Shown here piece by piece: positions 42,381 through 51,171 of a stretch of 64,000 nt of DNA. The stretch spans positions 24,815 to 88,814 of the forward strand of contig NZ_LLZN01000059.1 of NCBI RefSeq assembly GCF_001509795.1. Direction: 5' to 3'. This DNA is from Streptomyces sp. NRRL WC-3605. GTDB taxonomy: Bacteria > Actinomycetota > Actinomycetes > Streptomycetales > Streptomycetaceae. The notes beneath the pieces are model-generated. The model saw only the letters and a program-made list of their open reading frames with translations. It was not told where the DNA came from and searched no databases. Position 1 is the stretch's first letter; the number at the start of each line of letters is the position of its first letter. The translations under genes and the position numbers were made by a program.

Positions 42381-43064
42381 TCAGCCCTCCTCGCTGGTCC
42401 GGGCCGCGCTGCCGACGGCGGGCACCCGGCTGATGACGGACTCCAGGACCTGCCACACCCGAACCCCGGCGGCGGCGCCGTACTCAGGAGCGGCGAGGGT
42501 GATCCGTACGGAGCGGAAGACGTCGTCCAGGGCGCCGGAGCCGATGCCGGGCCACATGCCGCGCAACTGGGCGCCGTTGAGGTAGCCGCCGAAGCCGGTG
42601 TGCGGCTCGTCGCCGCGCAGGGTGACGGTGATGCCCCGCTCGCCGGTGTCGACCGTGTCGGCGACCTCGACGTCGAGGCCCGCCTCGTAGGCGGCGTCGA
42701 CCAGGTCGCGCACCAGGCCGGGGTCGCGGACGAAGCCCTCAACAGCTGCCTTCTGCTGCCAGATCAGTCCGTCGAACCCGACCTCGGGGTCCACGCCGGG
42801 CTGGGAGGTGACGGTGACGTACCCGGCGCGGTTGGCGGCCGCGAGGGTCGGGATGAGTGCGCGGGTCTCCTCGTCGGGGCTGCAGCCCGGCGCGTACCCG
42901 GGCCAGGAGGGGAGTTCGCCCTCCAACCACAGAGCCATGAGGTCACCGAGGTCGGCGAGGGTGGTGGCGGTCTTCCACCGGCGGTCCTGGCGGCGGCGCT
43001 CCAACAGGCGCTCCAGGAAGGGCAGTCGGCTGGATAAGCCACAGAATTTGGGTCCGTGGGCCAT
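42381..43064 (-). CDS. DUF6919-like protein
   Basis: 227 residues. RRWKTATTLADLGDLMALWLEG, then GCSPDEETRALIPTLAAANR and GYVTVTSQPGVD are the features I associate with DUF6919 in streptomycetes. Function unknown. ATG 43064 is three bases after the stop of the next small gene upstream, so they are co-translated. Confidence 0.6.
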   Translation of the reverse strand: MAHGPKFCGLSSRLPFLERLLERRRQDRRWKTATTLADLGDLMALWLEGELPSWPGYAPGCSPDEETRALIPTLAAANRAGYVTVTSQPGVDPEVGFDGLIWQQKAAVEGFVRDPGLVRDLVDAAYEAGLDVEVADTVDTGERGITVTLRGDEPHTGFGGYLNGAQLRGMWPGIGSGALDDVFRSVRITLAAPEYGAAAGVRVWQVLESVISRVPAVGSAARTSEEG

Positions 43065-43067
43065 GGG

Positions 43068-43223
43068 TTACTTCGCCTTCCGGCCGCGGCGCGGCTTCTT
43101 CTCGGGGACTGGCGTCGTGCGGGGCACGACGTTCAGGGCGGGCAGACCGGTGAACGGGTCGACGGTCAGCTGCAGCTCGTCGACGTCGTTCGGGTTCGGC
43201 TTGCGGATACGGCGCTTCGGCAT
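43068..43223 (-). CDS. Small basic protein, 51 residues
   Basis: From ATG 43223: MPKRRIRKPNPNDVDELQLT at the start, and a Lys/Arg-rich end EKKPRRGRKAK. Both ends basic, centre VDPFTGLPALNVVP. Tightly packed between two genes of the same direction. Perhaps nucleic-acid binding; no family. Confidence 0.55.
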   Translation of the reverse strand: MPKRRIRKPNPNDVDELQLTVDPFTGLPALNVVPRTTPVPEKKPRRGRKAK

Positions 43224-43225
43224 GG

Positions 43226-43372
43226 TCAGTCCCGTTCGTTGGCGTCGGTGTGGTTGTCGCTGAGCTGGTGCAGCAGGTACAGGGCGGCGAGGATGAAGGC
43301 CATGAGGGCGCCGAGTCGCAGGGACACGGCGGCCGGTACGGCGATCAACACGGCAACGGCCAGGTAGCGCAC
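43226..43372 (-). CDS. Small single/double-helix membrane protein, 48 residues
   Basis: GTG 43372 has GAGAGGAG at ideal distance. VRYLAVAVLIAVPAAVSLRL and GALMAFILAALYLLHQL are hydrophobic helices; acidic end DNHTDANERD. Two bases separate its stop from the next start. Confidence 0.6.
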   Translation of the reverse strand: MRYLAVAVLIAVPAAVSLRLGALMAFILAALYLLHQLSDNHTDANERD

Positions 43373-43451
43373 GCGGGCTCCTCTCGGGCGGGCCGGGCTG
43401 TCCGGCCCCACCGCACCCCCACGGACGGGCCGCGGGGGACGGAAGGGCAGG

Positions 43452-44096
43452 TCAGGCGGTGCGGCGCTCGTCGTCGTCCTTGACGACGTGCAGAGGCGGG
43501 AGCTGGCCGGAGGCGCGGAGCATGGAAATCGGGTCCAGCGGGCCGTCGGCGAGGGCGGCACGGTGCGCGCGGGCCTCCTCGATGGCGGCGGCGGCCGCGG
43601 ACTGTTCGCGGGCGGCCTCGATCCTCGCGTTCGCGTCGATCTTGGCGATGGTGATGTCGGCACTGCGGTCCATCTGGAGCGCGGCCATCTCGTTGGCGTG
43701 CGCGGTGGCCACTCGGCGGTCGTCGCGGCGGGAACGGGCGATCAGGACGCAGGACGCGATGACGGCGACGATCCAGATGATCAGGGCCGGGGCGATCGGG
43801 TCGGAGTAGACGCCGACGGACAGGGCGCCGAAGGTCAGCGCCATGGACGAGAAGACGGCGCTGGCCGTCTCCTCGTCGTTCTTGGTGGCGAAGTAGCCGG
43901 AGGCGGCACCGAAGGCGAGCATGAGTCCGGCGGCGCCGGGCGAGTGCTCAGCGCCCTGGGCGTTCCAGATCCTGGCCAGGGCCAGCAGCGTGCCGGCGGC
44001 GGCGGTGGTGCCCACGTAGGCGCGGTGCTCGCTCAGGAAGTCGGCAGGGGTCTTCGGGGCGGGCATCTGGCCGGGGGCCGGGGTCTGCTCGGGCAT
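43452..44096 (-). CDS. Membrane protein with cytoplasmic coiled coil
   Basis: 214 residues. A Pro-rich start; four hydrophobic helices between residues 27 and 122 (TTAAAGTLLALARIW, AAGLMLAFGAASGYFAT, AVFSSMALTFGALSVGVY, ALIIWIVAVIASCVLIA); then a charged coiled coil (AKIDANARIEAAREQSAA). Topology resembles spread (Spd) proteins. GAGGAG before ATG 44096. Confidence 0.6.
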   Translation of the reverse strand: MPEQTPAPGQMPAPKTPADFLSEHRAYVGTTAAAGTLLALARIWNAQGAEHSPGAAGLMLAFGAASGYFATKNDEETASAVFSSMALTFGALSVGVYSDPIAPALIIWIVAVIASCVLIARSRRDDRRVATAHANEMAALQMDRSADITIAKIDANARIEAAREQSAAAAAIEEARAHRAALADGPLDPISMLRASGQLPPLHVVKDDDERRTA

Positions 44097-44116
44097 CGGG
44101 GCTCCTCGCGGGTGGG

Positions 44117-44398
44117 TCAGTCGGCGGTGTCGGAGTTGGCGGCCGCGGCCCGGTCCTCGACCTGGGCTCGGTGCTCGATCAGCTGGCGGCGGACGTATTC
44201 GCGCCCGTAGCCGATGGCCTCGCAGGCCTCGGCCTGCTTGACCTCGCCGCTGTCGATCGCGGCGGCGACGTCCGCCCAGAAGTCGAACTCGGCGTCGGCC
44301 TTGCGCTGGTCGCGGGTGGTCTTCGCGGCCGCCAGGCGCTGCTGGACCTGCTGCACGCGGTGGGCTTCGGCGGCCTTCTCGGCGTCGGACTTGGGCAT
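44117..44398 (-). CDS. Small helical protein with HTH-like segment
   Basis: 93 residues, highly charged. EKAAEAHRVQQVQQRLAAAK is a coiled coil; GEVKQAEACEAIGYGREYVRRQL reads as a helix-turn-helix. GAAGGAG is upstream of ATG 44398. Possibly a DNA-binding regulator. Confidence 0.6.
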   Translation of the reverse strand: MPKSDAEKAAEAHRVQQVQQRLAAAKTTRDQRKADAEFDFWADVAAAIDSGEVKQAEACEAIGYGREYVRRQLIEHRAQVEDRAAAANSDTAD

Positions 44399-44518
44399 TG
44401 CGTCTGCTCCTTCGGGATGGGGGAGGATGGGTTCTCCTCCTGCTCCGGTCTGGAGCGGGTTCGGAGCCCGGGGCGGCCGGCTGACCTTGGCCGGGATGGC
44501 GGCCGCCCCGGGGCGAAG

Positions 44519-45067
44519 TCACTCGCTGAGGTCGCGGTGCCCCATCGACTCGGCGGCGGCACGGACCAGGGCGACGGTGTCGCTGAGCGCGGCCGCCTCC
44601 TCCCTCTCGCCGTCCAGGGCGTAGGCGTTGCGCAGCTTCACGGTCAGCCCGTGCAGCGCGGGCAGGACCTGGCTGGCCTGGAGGTTGAGGCGGATGTCGT
44701 CGTAGTTCGCGCCATTGGTGATGTCCTCGACGGCGTCCCGGAGAGCCGTGGTGGCGTTCCACAGGTCGTCGCCGTCGCGGCTGTCGGGGTCGATGCGGTC
44801 AGCGATGTAGTACGCGAAGCCCTTGACCAGCAGGGCGGCGCCCCACGTAGCCAGGATCAGCAGCATCGCCATGTTGGCGGTGATGGTCAGGACCGGGGCG
44901 AACTCGGTGACGTCGTTGACCGTCCAGGCGAGGACACCGGCGACGACGACACCGGCGGCGGCGGTCGGGACGTGATCGCCGATCAGGCGCAGGACGTGGG
45001 TGGTACGGCGCAGGGTCGACAGGCCGCGGCCGTTGCCGTCGGCGGAGTTGAGGTGCATCGCGGTCAT
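44519..45067 (-). CDS. Two-helix membrane protein
   Basis: 182 residues. Helices VPTAAAGVVVAGVLAWTVN and ANMAMLLILATWGAALLV; the C-terminal half is soluble and helical (LWNATTALRDAVEDITNGA). No family. A GC hairpin like those in the cassette leaders lies between it and the next gene (44470-44515). Confidence 0.55.
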   Translation of the reverse strand: MTAMHLNSADGNGRGLSTLRRTTHVLRLIGDHVPTAAAGVVVAGVLAWTVNDVTEFAPVLTITANMAMLLILATWGAALLVKGFAYYIADRIDPDSRDGDDLWNATTALRDAVEDITNGANYDDIRLNLQASQVLPALHGLTVKLRNAYALDGEREEAAALSDTVALVRAAAESMGHRDLSE

Positions 45068-45125
45068 GAGCGGGGTTTCCTTTCCCGTCGGTGTGCGGCT
45101 CCGGTGAGTGCCACACCCCTAGAGT

Positions 45126-45173
45126 GCCTACTTTTTGTAGGCCTGTCTAGCGTAGGCCTACATTTTATAGGCC
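45126..45173. promoter_or_regulatory. AT-rich palindromic operator-promoter
   Basis: Two stem-forming sites, GCCTAC-TTTTT-GTAGGC (45126-45142) and GGCCTA-n7-TAGGCC (45155-45173), with TAGGCCTA at 45153-45160. Between them, on the minus strand, TTGGGC, 16 bp and TACGCT form a promoter candidate for the gene at 45067. Clearly lower GC than surroundings. Confidence 0.5.
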
Positions 45174-45191
45174 CAATTTTGTTGCCGCTGG

Positions 45192-45584
45192 TCAGGCGAC
45201 CCGGGAGGTGACCGGGACGGCGGGGGCGGGGATCGTGGCGTGGGCGGCGGCCGCGAGACGGGCGACGAGTTCGTGCGCGGCCTCGCCCGCCTCCCGCAGT
45301 GCGTCGACCAGGTCGACGTTGCCCGTGGCCGTGGCACTGGTGGTCAGGGCGTCCAGGTAGACGGCCGCGTCGTAGATGTCGCCGCGCAGGTCGACCAGGC
45401 CGGGCTGGAAGGCGGGGGCGCTGGTCAGGCTCGCCGCGCCGGCCAGGTGCTCGGGCATGTTCGCCTCGCGCAGCTGGTCGATCTGCTTGTCGAGTGCCGC
45501 AGCGAGTTCCTCGGCGCTCTCGTGCGCCCAGTTCTTCCCGATGAGGCGGGCGGCCAGGGCGGTGAGCTTGGAGGGGACGTTCAC
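45192..45584 (-). CDS. Hypothetical helical protein
   Basis: 130 residues from GTG 45584, with GAAGGAG upstream. All-helical, no membrane span (LTALAARLIGKNWAHESAEE, GDIYDAAVYLDALTTSATA). Four-helix-bundle character. No family. Confidence 0.55.
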   Translation of the reverse strand: MNVPSKLTALAARLIGKNWAHESAEELAAALDKQIDQLREANMPEHLAGAASLTSAPAFQPGLVDLRGDIYDAAVYLDALTTSATATGNVDLVDALREAGEAAHELVARLAAAAHATIPAPAVPVTSRVA

Positions 45585-45638
45585 GGTGGCTCCTTCGTCG
45601 TCGGGGAATCCGGCCTGGAGGACCGGGCGTTCACGCCA

Positions 45639-45681
45639 ACTCCCGCACTTCGGAACTGCCGGAGTTACAGAGTTCGGGAAT
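45639..45681. repeat. ACTCCGG repeat cluster 1
   Basis: A run of ACTCC, ACTTCGGAACT, CCGGAGTT and AGAGTTCGG units at roughly 10-bp steps, upstream of the 45584 gene. First of ten similar clusters between 45.6 and 60.5 kb. Confidence 0.6.
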
Positions 45682-45702
45682 CAGCGCGAGCGCCGGGGCG
45701 GG

Positions 45703-46551
45703 TCATTTGCTGGTGGTGCGGCGTTCGTCGTCGCCTTGGCGGGCGCGCTCGGTGGGGCGTTCGTGCTTGCCCTGGCGGGCGCGCTCGGCGCGGCGCTCGG
45801 CGGCCGCCAGGGCGGCGGCGGCCGGTCCGTCGCACTCGACGCAGGGGACGGAGATTCCGGGGGCGGTCATCCGGCCGGTGTCCTGGCACACCAGGCACTT
45901 CGGGCCCTTCTTGGGGGCCTGGACGCCGTAGGCCTTGCGGTAGGCGGATACCGGCGGGGTCTTCGGGGCTTTCGGCTTCGCCGGGCGGCGGGAGGCCGTA
46001 ATCGGTTCGACGCCTCCGGCCTGCATGATCCAGGCCGTCCGCAGCAGGGCGGCGACCGGGCGCATGGCCTCGTTGCGCACCCGCTTGCCGACCCTCTTCT
46101 TGGTCGAGCGGACCTTGCGGCGGATCTTCGCCCTCGCCTTGCGCCGGCCGTACTTTGCGACGTCGACTGCGGCCTTGCCGACCTCTTCGACGAGGTCGAT
46201 CGGCGGGGGCGGCTCCTCGCCGAACCCGGCCTCGATCAGCCACAGCCAGTCGGCCTCGTGCCGCCCGGCGCGAAAGCGGCAGTAGGCCATCCACTGCAGC
46301 ACGTCCACACGGCCCTCGACCCAGGTGTGCCCGACCGGGCAGGCGGCCTCCACCACGGCGTCCACGCCGCTCTTGTAGGCCAGCCGCAGGCCGGTGTCGG
46401 CTTCGCACACCGGGCAGGCGATCACGGTCGGAATCCACGCCCGGCGCCACGTGTGCTCGGGGTCCTCGATGACATAGCGGAAGCGGCGCTCGACTAACAG
46501 GTAGTGATCACCGTCGTCGGGGCTGAGGGCTCGCCACGGGCTGATCGGCAT
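45703..46551 (-). CDS. Hypothetical protein with two zinc-ribbon-like sites
   Basis: 282 residues from ATG 46551, with GGAGGAGA upstream. An N-terminal CPVCEADTG..CPVGH site, a Trp-rich segment (LQWMAYCRFRAGRHEADWLW), a very basic helix (YGRRKARAKIRRKVRSTKKR), then CLVCQDTGRM..CVECDG, a DnaJ-like half zinc finger, and a basic tail. Nucleic-acid binding likely; function unknown. Confidence 0.6.
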   Translation of the reverse strand: MPISPWRALSPDDGDHYLLVERRFRYVIEDPEHTWRRAWIPTVIACPVCEADTGLRLAYKSGVDAVVEAACPVGHTWVEGRVDVLQWMAYCRFRAGRHEADWLWLIEAGFGEEPPPPIDLVEEVGKAAVDVAKYGRRKARAKIRRKVRSTKKRVGKRVRNEAMRPVAALLRTAWIMQAGGVEPITASRRPAKPKAPKTPPVSAYRKAYGVQAPKKGPKCLVCQDTGRMTAPGISVPCVECDGPAAAALAAAERRAERARQGKHERPTERARQGDDERRTTSK

Positions 46552-46610
46552 CGGATCTCCTCCGGGGGAACAATCGTGATCTTTCGGGCGTAACAGCGGC
46601 GGAACTGAGA

Positions 46611-46738
46611 GGAACGTGCAGGTCAGAGCTGTGGAACAGGCCTGGAACAGGGGCCGGGAGGGGGGAACATGTTCCGGCCCGGGGCGGGGGTTCCGGCCCT
46701 GTTCCGGGCCGGTTCCCCCTCGCTGACCTGCATGTTTC
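46611..46738. repeat. Long imperfect palindrome of GGAAC/GTTCC repeats
   Basis: Centred on the perfect GGAACATGTTCC at 46664-46675. To the left GGAAC occurs repeatedly (46566, 46594, 46611, 46633, 46644); to the right GTTCC mirrors it (46690, 46701, 46712, 46744). TGCAGGTCAG (46617-46626) is mirrored by CTGACCTGCA (46723-46732). Between traB-like stop and the zinc-ribbon gene. Could be a terminator, a cis locus for transfer or a protein-binding array. Confidence 0.65.
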
Positions 46739-46757
46739 CGGGTGTTCCGGAAGCGGG

Positions 46758-49121
46758 TCAGCTCCCGTCGGTCTCGCCGATGAGCGTCTTGAGGTCGCGC
46801 AGGCGGTAGCCCTTGACGGTCTTGGAGGCGCCCTTGGGGCGGTAGGACTCCTTGGCCCACTTCTGGCCGCGCGGGGCCAGGACCTTGTCGAGCACCAGGG
46901 CCAGGACGGCGCCCTTGGTCATCGGCTCGCCGCCTTCGGGGCCGAAGCGGTCCAGGTCCCACGACGTCGGGTCGAAGCAGTGGAGCTGGTCGAACAGCTC
47001 GTCCTCCGTCAGGCCGCTCGGGTTGCCGAGGTCCCGGTAGATCGTGCGGATCGTGCGCAGCAGGACCGGGAGCGGTGTCTCCTCCCCGTCCTCGTGCTCC
47101 CACGGCTCGCCGCCGCCGGGGTTCGGCAGCACGACGCCGGGAGCGAACGCCGCCGACTCGGCGTCCAGCTCGCACAACCCCGCCTCAGCCCGTTCAACGG
47201 CCCGGCGGTCGGCCTCCTCTTCGTTGAGGATGCAGGCCCGGTACGGGATTGGCTCGCTGTAGTCGCCGCCCGCCAGTACGTACGCCACGGACGCGTCGTT
47301 GACGGCGTCGCCCATGGCGGGCAGCAGCCGGTCCGGCCGCCAGCCCTGGGCCATCGCGCCGCCGCCGGCGATCTGCACGATGTCGTCCTTGTCGCAGGCG
47401 CACATCACCTGGACCGGGAGCTCGGCCAGCCACATGTTCGCGCCCACCCGGTCACGGGTGACGCCCTGGGAGGCGATTTCCAGGCACACATCGGACTTCG
47501 CCGAGGTGAGAATGATCTGCTTGACCAGCTCATCCAGGCGGAGCGGCTTCTCCTCGCCCTCCTCGGTCTCGGGGAAGGTCTCGCTTTTGGCCGCCATGAC
47601 CAGCGCGGGGAATTCATCGATGACGATGGTGATTCCGGGTCGCTTCGGGCTGGCCTCCCAGTTCAGGCCCATTCCGAGCCGGTCGAACAGCTTCGGCCGA
47701 CCCATTCCGACTGCGAGGGCCCATTCGAGAACGACCCGGGCTTCCTTCGGCGTGCGGGCGACCGCGGACATGCACTTGCGGTACGGACCGAAGCCGGAAC
47801 CGTACGACCCGAGGTCGATGCCCACGATGATGCGGTCGCTGGTCGCGGTGAGCGCGTCCAGGCGGGCCCGCAGCATGGTCGACTTTCCGGAGCGGGACTT
47901 GCCGATGTAGGCCGCGCTGGTCCGCTTGCCCGGAAGGGCCAGGATGCGGCCGGACATGTCGGCGCCGAACTGCGCCTTGTGCAGCTCGTGCGTGGTGACC
48001 GACTTCGGCGCCCGGTAGGGGAGTTCCGGGACAGCCTTCCACGGGTTGGCGCCCGGGATGCGCAGCACGCATTCGTTGCGGGCCTGCTTGGACTGCTGCA
48101 GGAGCGCCGAGTTCGTGCGCACGCCCGGCAGGCAGGCTTCCAGCAGGTCCAGGTTCGCCGACAGCTTCTCCGGGGTCTGGTTCTTGAGCACGATCACGAT
48201 CTCGAAGCCCCAGCTGTGCAGGCGGACCTGCAAGGAGTGGACGGCGATGCCGACGTCCTTGGTCAGCGCCTCGTGGAGCATCGCCTCGAACGCACGCGGC
48301 GTCATGCCCATCTCGAACCGGTCCGGCAGACCGGCCTCGGTGCGCTCCAGCTCCTCCAGCTCCTCCGGCGACATGTCCGGCTGACGGCCGGCACGGGCCA
48401 GGACCGCGAGGTTGACCAGCACGCCCGCGCCCAGGCCGATCAGGCCGTCCATGAAAACGAACCCGGCGGCGTCGATCCCGGCCATCGGCAGGTAGGCGGC
48501 GGCCGCGCGCTGGAAGAACTTGCTGCGGGCCGTGGAGGCTGCCGTCGTGGCCTGGACCAGGGCCATTGAGGAGTTCTGCTGCGCGACGTCGGCGGCCTTC
48601 TTCTTCGCGTCCCGCTGGAGCAGCGCGAACTGGGCCCGGCGGGCCGCGCGCTCCGCTTCCCTCGCGAGCATCTCGGCACGGGCCTTGGCGGCGGCGGCGT
48701 TCTGCCCCTCGACCCCGCGCACCCAGCGGTGGATGCGCATGCCGCCGCGGACCGTGGTGGGCACCACGCCGCGCGGCGTCCGCTGCCGCGCCACCCACCG
48801 GCGGATCCGGCGCCGGGCCTGGCGCTGGACGTACACGCGGCGGGCCGTGCGCCCCTCCGGGGTGCGAAGCGCGGGGCTGATCCACGGTGCGTCGCCCTCC
48901 GGGTCCTCCCCCAGCTCCCACTCCCTGGCGGTGAACACCTTGCCCTCGACCGGCGCGGGCGCCTCGGGCTTGGTCATGTCGACGCGGGGCGCCGGCGCGG
49001 GGGTCTGTGGCGCCGGGGTGTCGGAGACCTCGGGCGTGCTGTCGGCGAAGGGCAGTCGGATCACCTTCGCGACCGGCTCGCCGTTGCCGTTCTTCGCCGT
49101 GCGCTCGTCGGTCTCGTTCAT
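46758..49121 (-). CDS. TraB/FtsK-like DNA translocase
   Basis: 787 residues. A disordered N-terminus, basic coiled region (100-180), one or two membrane helices near 208-240, then a RecA-like motor: Walker A GKSRSGKST (407-415), Walker B GITIVIDEFPAL with IDEF at 501-504, and a C-terminal winged-helix-like domain (KGYRLRDLKTLIGE). This is the mycelial double-strand transfer type of streptomycete plasmids, where a hexamer pumps DNA between hyphae. GAGGAGG precedes the ATG. Followed by Spd-like genes upstream and a GntR repressor, the classical arrangement. Confidence 0.82.
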   Translation of the reverse strand: MNETDERTAKNGNGEPVAKVIRLPFADSTPEVSDTPAPQTPAPAPRVDMTKPEAPAPVEGKVFTAREWELGEDPEGDAPWISPALRTPEGRTARRVYVQRQARRRIRRWVARQRTPRGVVPTTVRGGMRIHRWVRGVEGQNAAAAKARAEMLAREAERAARRAQFALLQRDAKKKAADVAQQNSSMALVQATTAASTARSKFFQRAAAAYLPMAGIDAAGFVFMDGLIGLGAGVLVNLAVLARAGRQPDMSPEELEELERTEAGLPDRFEMGMTPRAFEAMLHEALTKDVGIAVHSLQVRLHSWGFEIVIVLKNQTPEKLSANLDLLEACLPGVRTNSALLQQSKQARNECVLRIPGANPWKAVPELPYRAPKSVTTHELHKAQFGADMSGRILALPGKRTSAAYIGKSRSGKSTMLRARLDALTATSDRIIVGIDLGSYGSGFGPYRKCMSAVARTPKEARVVLEWALAVGMGRPKLFDRLGMGLNWEASPKRPGITIVIDEFPALVMAAKSETFPETEEGEEKPLRLDELVKQIILTSAKSDVCLEIASQGVTRDRVGANMWLAELPVQVMCACDKDDIVQIAGGGAMAQGWRPDRLLPAMGDAVNDASVAYVLAGGDYSEPIPYRACILNEEEADRRAVERAEAGLCELDAESAAFAPGVVLPNPGGGEPWEHEDGEETPLPVLLRTIRTIYRDLGNPSGLTEDELFDQLHCFDPTSWDLDRFGPEGGEPMTKGAVLALVLDKVLAPRGQKWAKESYRPKGASKTVKGYRLRDLKTLIGETDGS

Positions 49122-49220
49122 GCTGGTCTCGCCTCCTCTTCTGGGGTGGTGGCGAGACGGGGACGGCCATCGTCTTGGTCGGTGAGGGACCGGCCCCGTC
49201 TCGCTCTGTTCAGTTGGTCC

Positions 49221-49262
49221 GGGAGTCTGTGAGCCTGGGAGTTACGGACTTACAGACTCTGG
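49221..49262. repeat. ACTCCGG repeat cluster 2
   Basis: GGGAGTCTGTGAG, GGGAGTTACGGACTT and ACAGACTCTGG in succession, in the gap upstream of the TraB-like gene. Confidence 0.55.
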
Positions 49263-49277
49263 TTTGCGCGGCGTGTG

Positions 49278-50723
49278 TCAGCTGGTCGCGGCGAGGTGCA
49301 GGACCGGGTCGCCGTTGTGCTCGCGGTCGGCTTCCTTGATCCGCGCGCGGCACCAGGTCTCCCCGCGCACCATCCGCATGTTCTTCTCCGGCACCTCCTT
49401 CTCGAAGTACCGCTGCACGTCCCGCCAGCCCGTCTCCTGGCCCGCACGCAGCCGCGCGAGGACCCACTCGCGGGCCGCGTTCTTCTCGGCCTCGGCCTGC
49501 TCCGGGGTGGCCGCGCGAGCGGTCTCCGAAGCCAGCGCGCGGGCCGCGCGGGACTGCTTCGAACCGCCCTCGTCAACGGCCTTCTGGCGGCCTCGCACGG
49601 AGGGGGGGTTGTTGGGTTTGACCTGCTCCTTCGCGGCGTGCGTGCGGGCCGCGCGCGGGCCTTGTGCGGCCTCTCCAGCGGGGACCCCGGCACCCTTTTC
49701 GATCTTCGTGGCAGAGGTCTTCGCGTGGTCCGCGCGCAGAGCGTTCGCGGGGTCCGTGAGGATCTTCCCGATGGCCTCCGGGTTGATCATCCAGCCCTTG
49801 CCGGCGGGCACCTCGCGCACCGGCTCGACGGGCGCGTCGAACATCGCGAGCGACGCCGTGGGCCTCAGCTCGTCGTGCTGCTCGACCAACCCGGCGACCT
49901 TGTCCGCGCGCTTCCCGAACCGCTTGAGGATGCTCCTCTTCACGCCCGGCTCGGCGCCGTGTTCCTGGCGCCACGCACGGTCCCACGCCTCCCCCTTCGA
50001 CAGGGGCGGGATCGTCGCGGTGCGCAGCCACATGGCCCGCCAGGTGACACGCGGGTGGGTGATCCTCCGCAGCAGCGCGAGACGGATCTCCTCCGCGTTA
50101 CGACCGCTGGCCGCGTGGCTCTGGGAGTGCATGTAGATCTCCCAGACCGCCACGCCGAAGAGGCTGGAGGCGGCGAACACGATGGCGAGCTGTGGCTCGT
50201 CCGCGTGGTGCCAGGCGTTCAGCGCGGCCGCGACCGAGGCGAACAGCCAGGTCATCACCGTGTAGAGGCCCGCGGGCTTGTTGTTGGCGACCGCCCACTT
50301 GCGCAGCCACGCCATCGCCCACGTCGCGCCCTCGATGAAGACGGGCACCATCAGCGCCAGCACCCAGATCACACCGAGGCCGACCACCGCCGAGAACTGC
50401 CCGGGGAAGGCGAACGTGATGCTGGTGACCACCACGGTCATCACCCACGGCAGCGGCTGGCCGATCGCGGCGGCGAGCCGCTCGTTGCGGGCCTTGCGGG
50501 CAGCGGCCCGCTTCTCTCGGCGCTTGGCCTTCTCCTCCAGCCGCTTCGTCTTCGCCGCCTGCTTACGCAGCCGCTTGCGGTCGGCGGCCTTCTCGCGCTC
50601 CTCGGCGATCTGGATCTGCGTCAGGGCGTTGGTCTTGCGCCCCTCCGCCTCGGCGTGGGTGGCCGCCGCGCGGGCCTTGACCTTGTCCATCTGACGGCGG
50701 CCCTCGTAGGTCGTCGTCTCCAT
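49278..50723 (-). CDS. SpdB-like (DUF2637-type) membrane protein
   Basis: 481 residues. A charged coiled-coil N-terminus (DRKRLRKQAAKTKRLEEKAK), four membrane helices between about 92 and 205 (WVMTVVVTSITFAFPGQFSA, VIWVLALMVPVFIEGATWAM), a soluble middle and a basic C-terminus with EWVLARLRAGQETGWRDVQRYF, probably DNA-binding. The usual partner of TraB for intramycelial spread. Start overlaps the preceding stop. Confidence 0.75.
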   Translation of the reverse strand: METTTYEGRRQMDKVKARAAATHAEAEGRKTNALTQIQIAEEREKAADRKRLRKQAAKTKRLEEKAKRREKRAAARKARNERLAAAIGQPLPWVMTVVVTSITFAFPGQFSAVVGLGVIWVLALMVPVFIEGATWAMAWLRKWAVANNKPAGLYTVMTWLFASVAAALNAWHHADEPQLAIVFAASSLFGVAVWEIYMHSQSHAASGRNAEEIRLALLRRITHPRVTWRAMWLRTATIPPLSKGEAWDRAWRQEHGAEPGVKRSILKRFGKRADKVAGLVEQHDELRPTASLAMFDAPVEPVREVPAGKGWMINPEAIGKILTDPANALRADHAKTSATKIEKGAGVPAGEAAQGPRAARTHAAKEQVKPNNPPSVRGRQKAVDEGGSKQSRAARALASETARAATPEQAEAEKNAAREWVLARLRAGQETGWRDVQRYFEKEVPEKNMRMVRGETWCRARIKEADREHNGDPVLHLAATS

Positions 50724-50908
50724 CAGCGAGTCCTTTCCTGGCCGTGCCCCTGGCGGGCGCGGGTGACGCGGGCGATCGGGTCGGAGACGTGGAGGGAGGT
50801 CAGGACCTCCCAGGAGTCGAAGTCAGCGCCGGTCCAGTCCGTCATGTCCGAGGACTGCGGGACGGTGGTGGCCTGGCGGCCGCGCTGCGGGGTGGTCGCG
50901 GTCTGCAT
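50723..50908 (-). CDS. Small protein, 61 residues
   Basis: ATG 50908 with GGAGGCGG upstream; stop overlaps the SpdB-like start. Polar sequence with DMTDWTGADFDSWEVLTSLH and a basic RVTRARQGHGQERTR end. No family. Confidence 0.55.
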   Translation of the reverse strand: MQTATTPQRGRQATTVPQSSDMTDWTGADFDSWEVLTSLHVSDPIARVTRARQGHGQERTR

Positions 50909-51171
50909 CACGCCGCCTCCTTGTTCCGGAAGCCGCCCGCCACCGTGTGGAAGGCGGGGGAGGCGAGAGCGCCCGGCGGGGTGAGGACGGCGTCCAGGGC
51001 AATGACCACGAGGGCGATCAGCACCATGCCGACGCGGGCCATGACGCCCAACTCGATCCCGACCAGCCAGGCGCCGCCGGCCAGCGCGGCGAACAGCCGC
51101 ACCCGGCCCAGCATCACGGGCAGCAGGGATAACAGGACGGCCAGGCGGGGGTTGGAGGTCGTGAAGTTCAT
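50908..51171 (-). CDS. Small membrane protein (Spd-like)
   Basis: 87 residues with two or three hydrophobic helices (AVLLSLLPVMLGRVRLFAAL, GVMARVGMVLIALVVIALDA). Overlaps both neighbours (TGATG, ATGA). Position between GntR control region and TraB matches small spread proteins. Confidence 0.6.
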   Translation of the reverse strand: MNFTTSNPRLAVLLSLLPVMLGRVRLFAALAGGAWLVGIELGVMARVGMVLIALVVIALDAVLTPPGALASPAFHTVAGGFRNKEAA

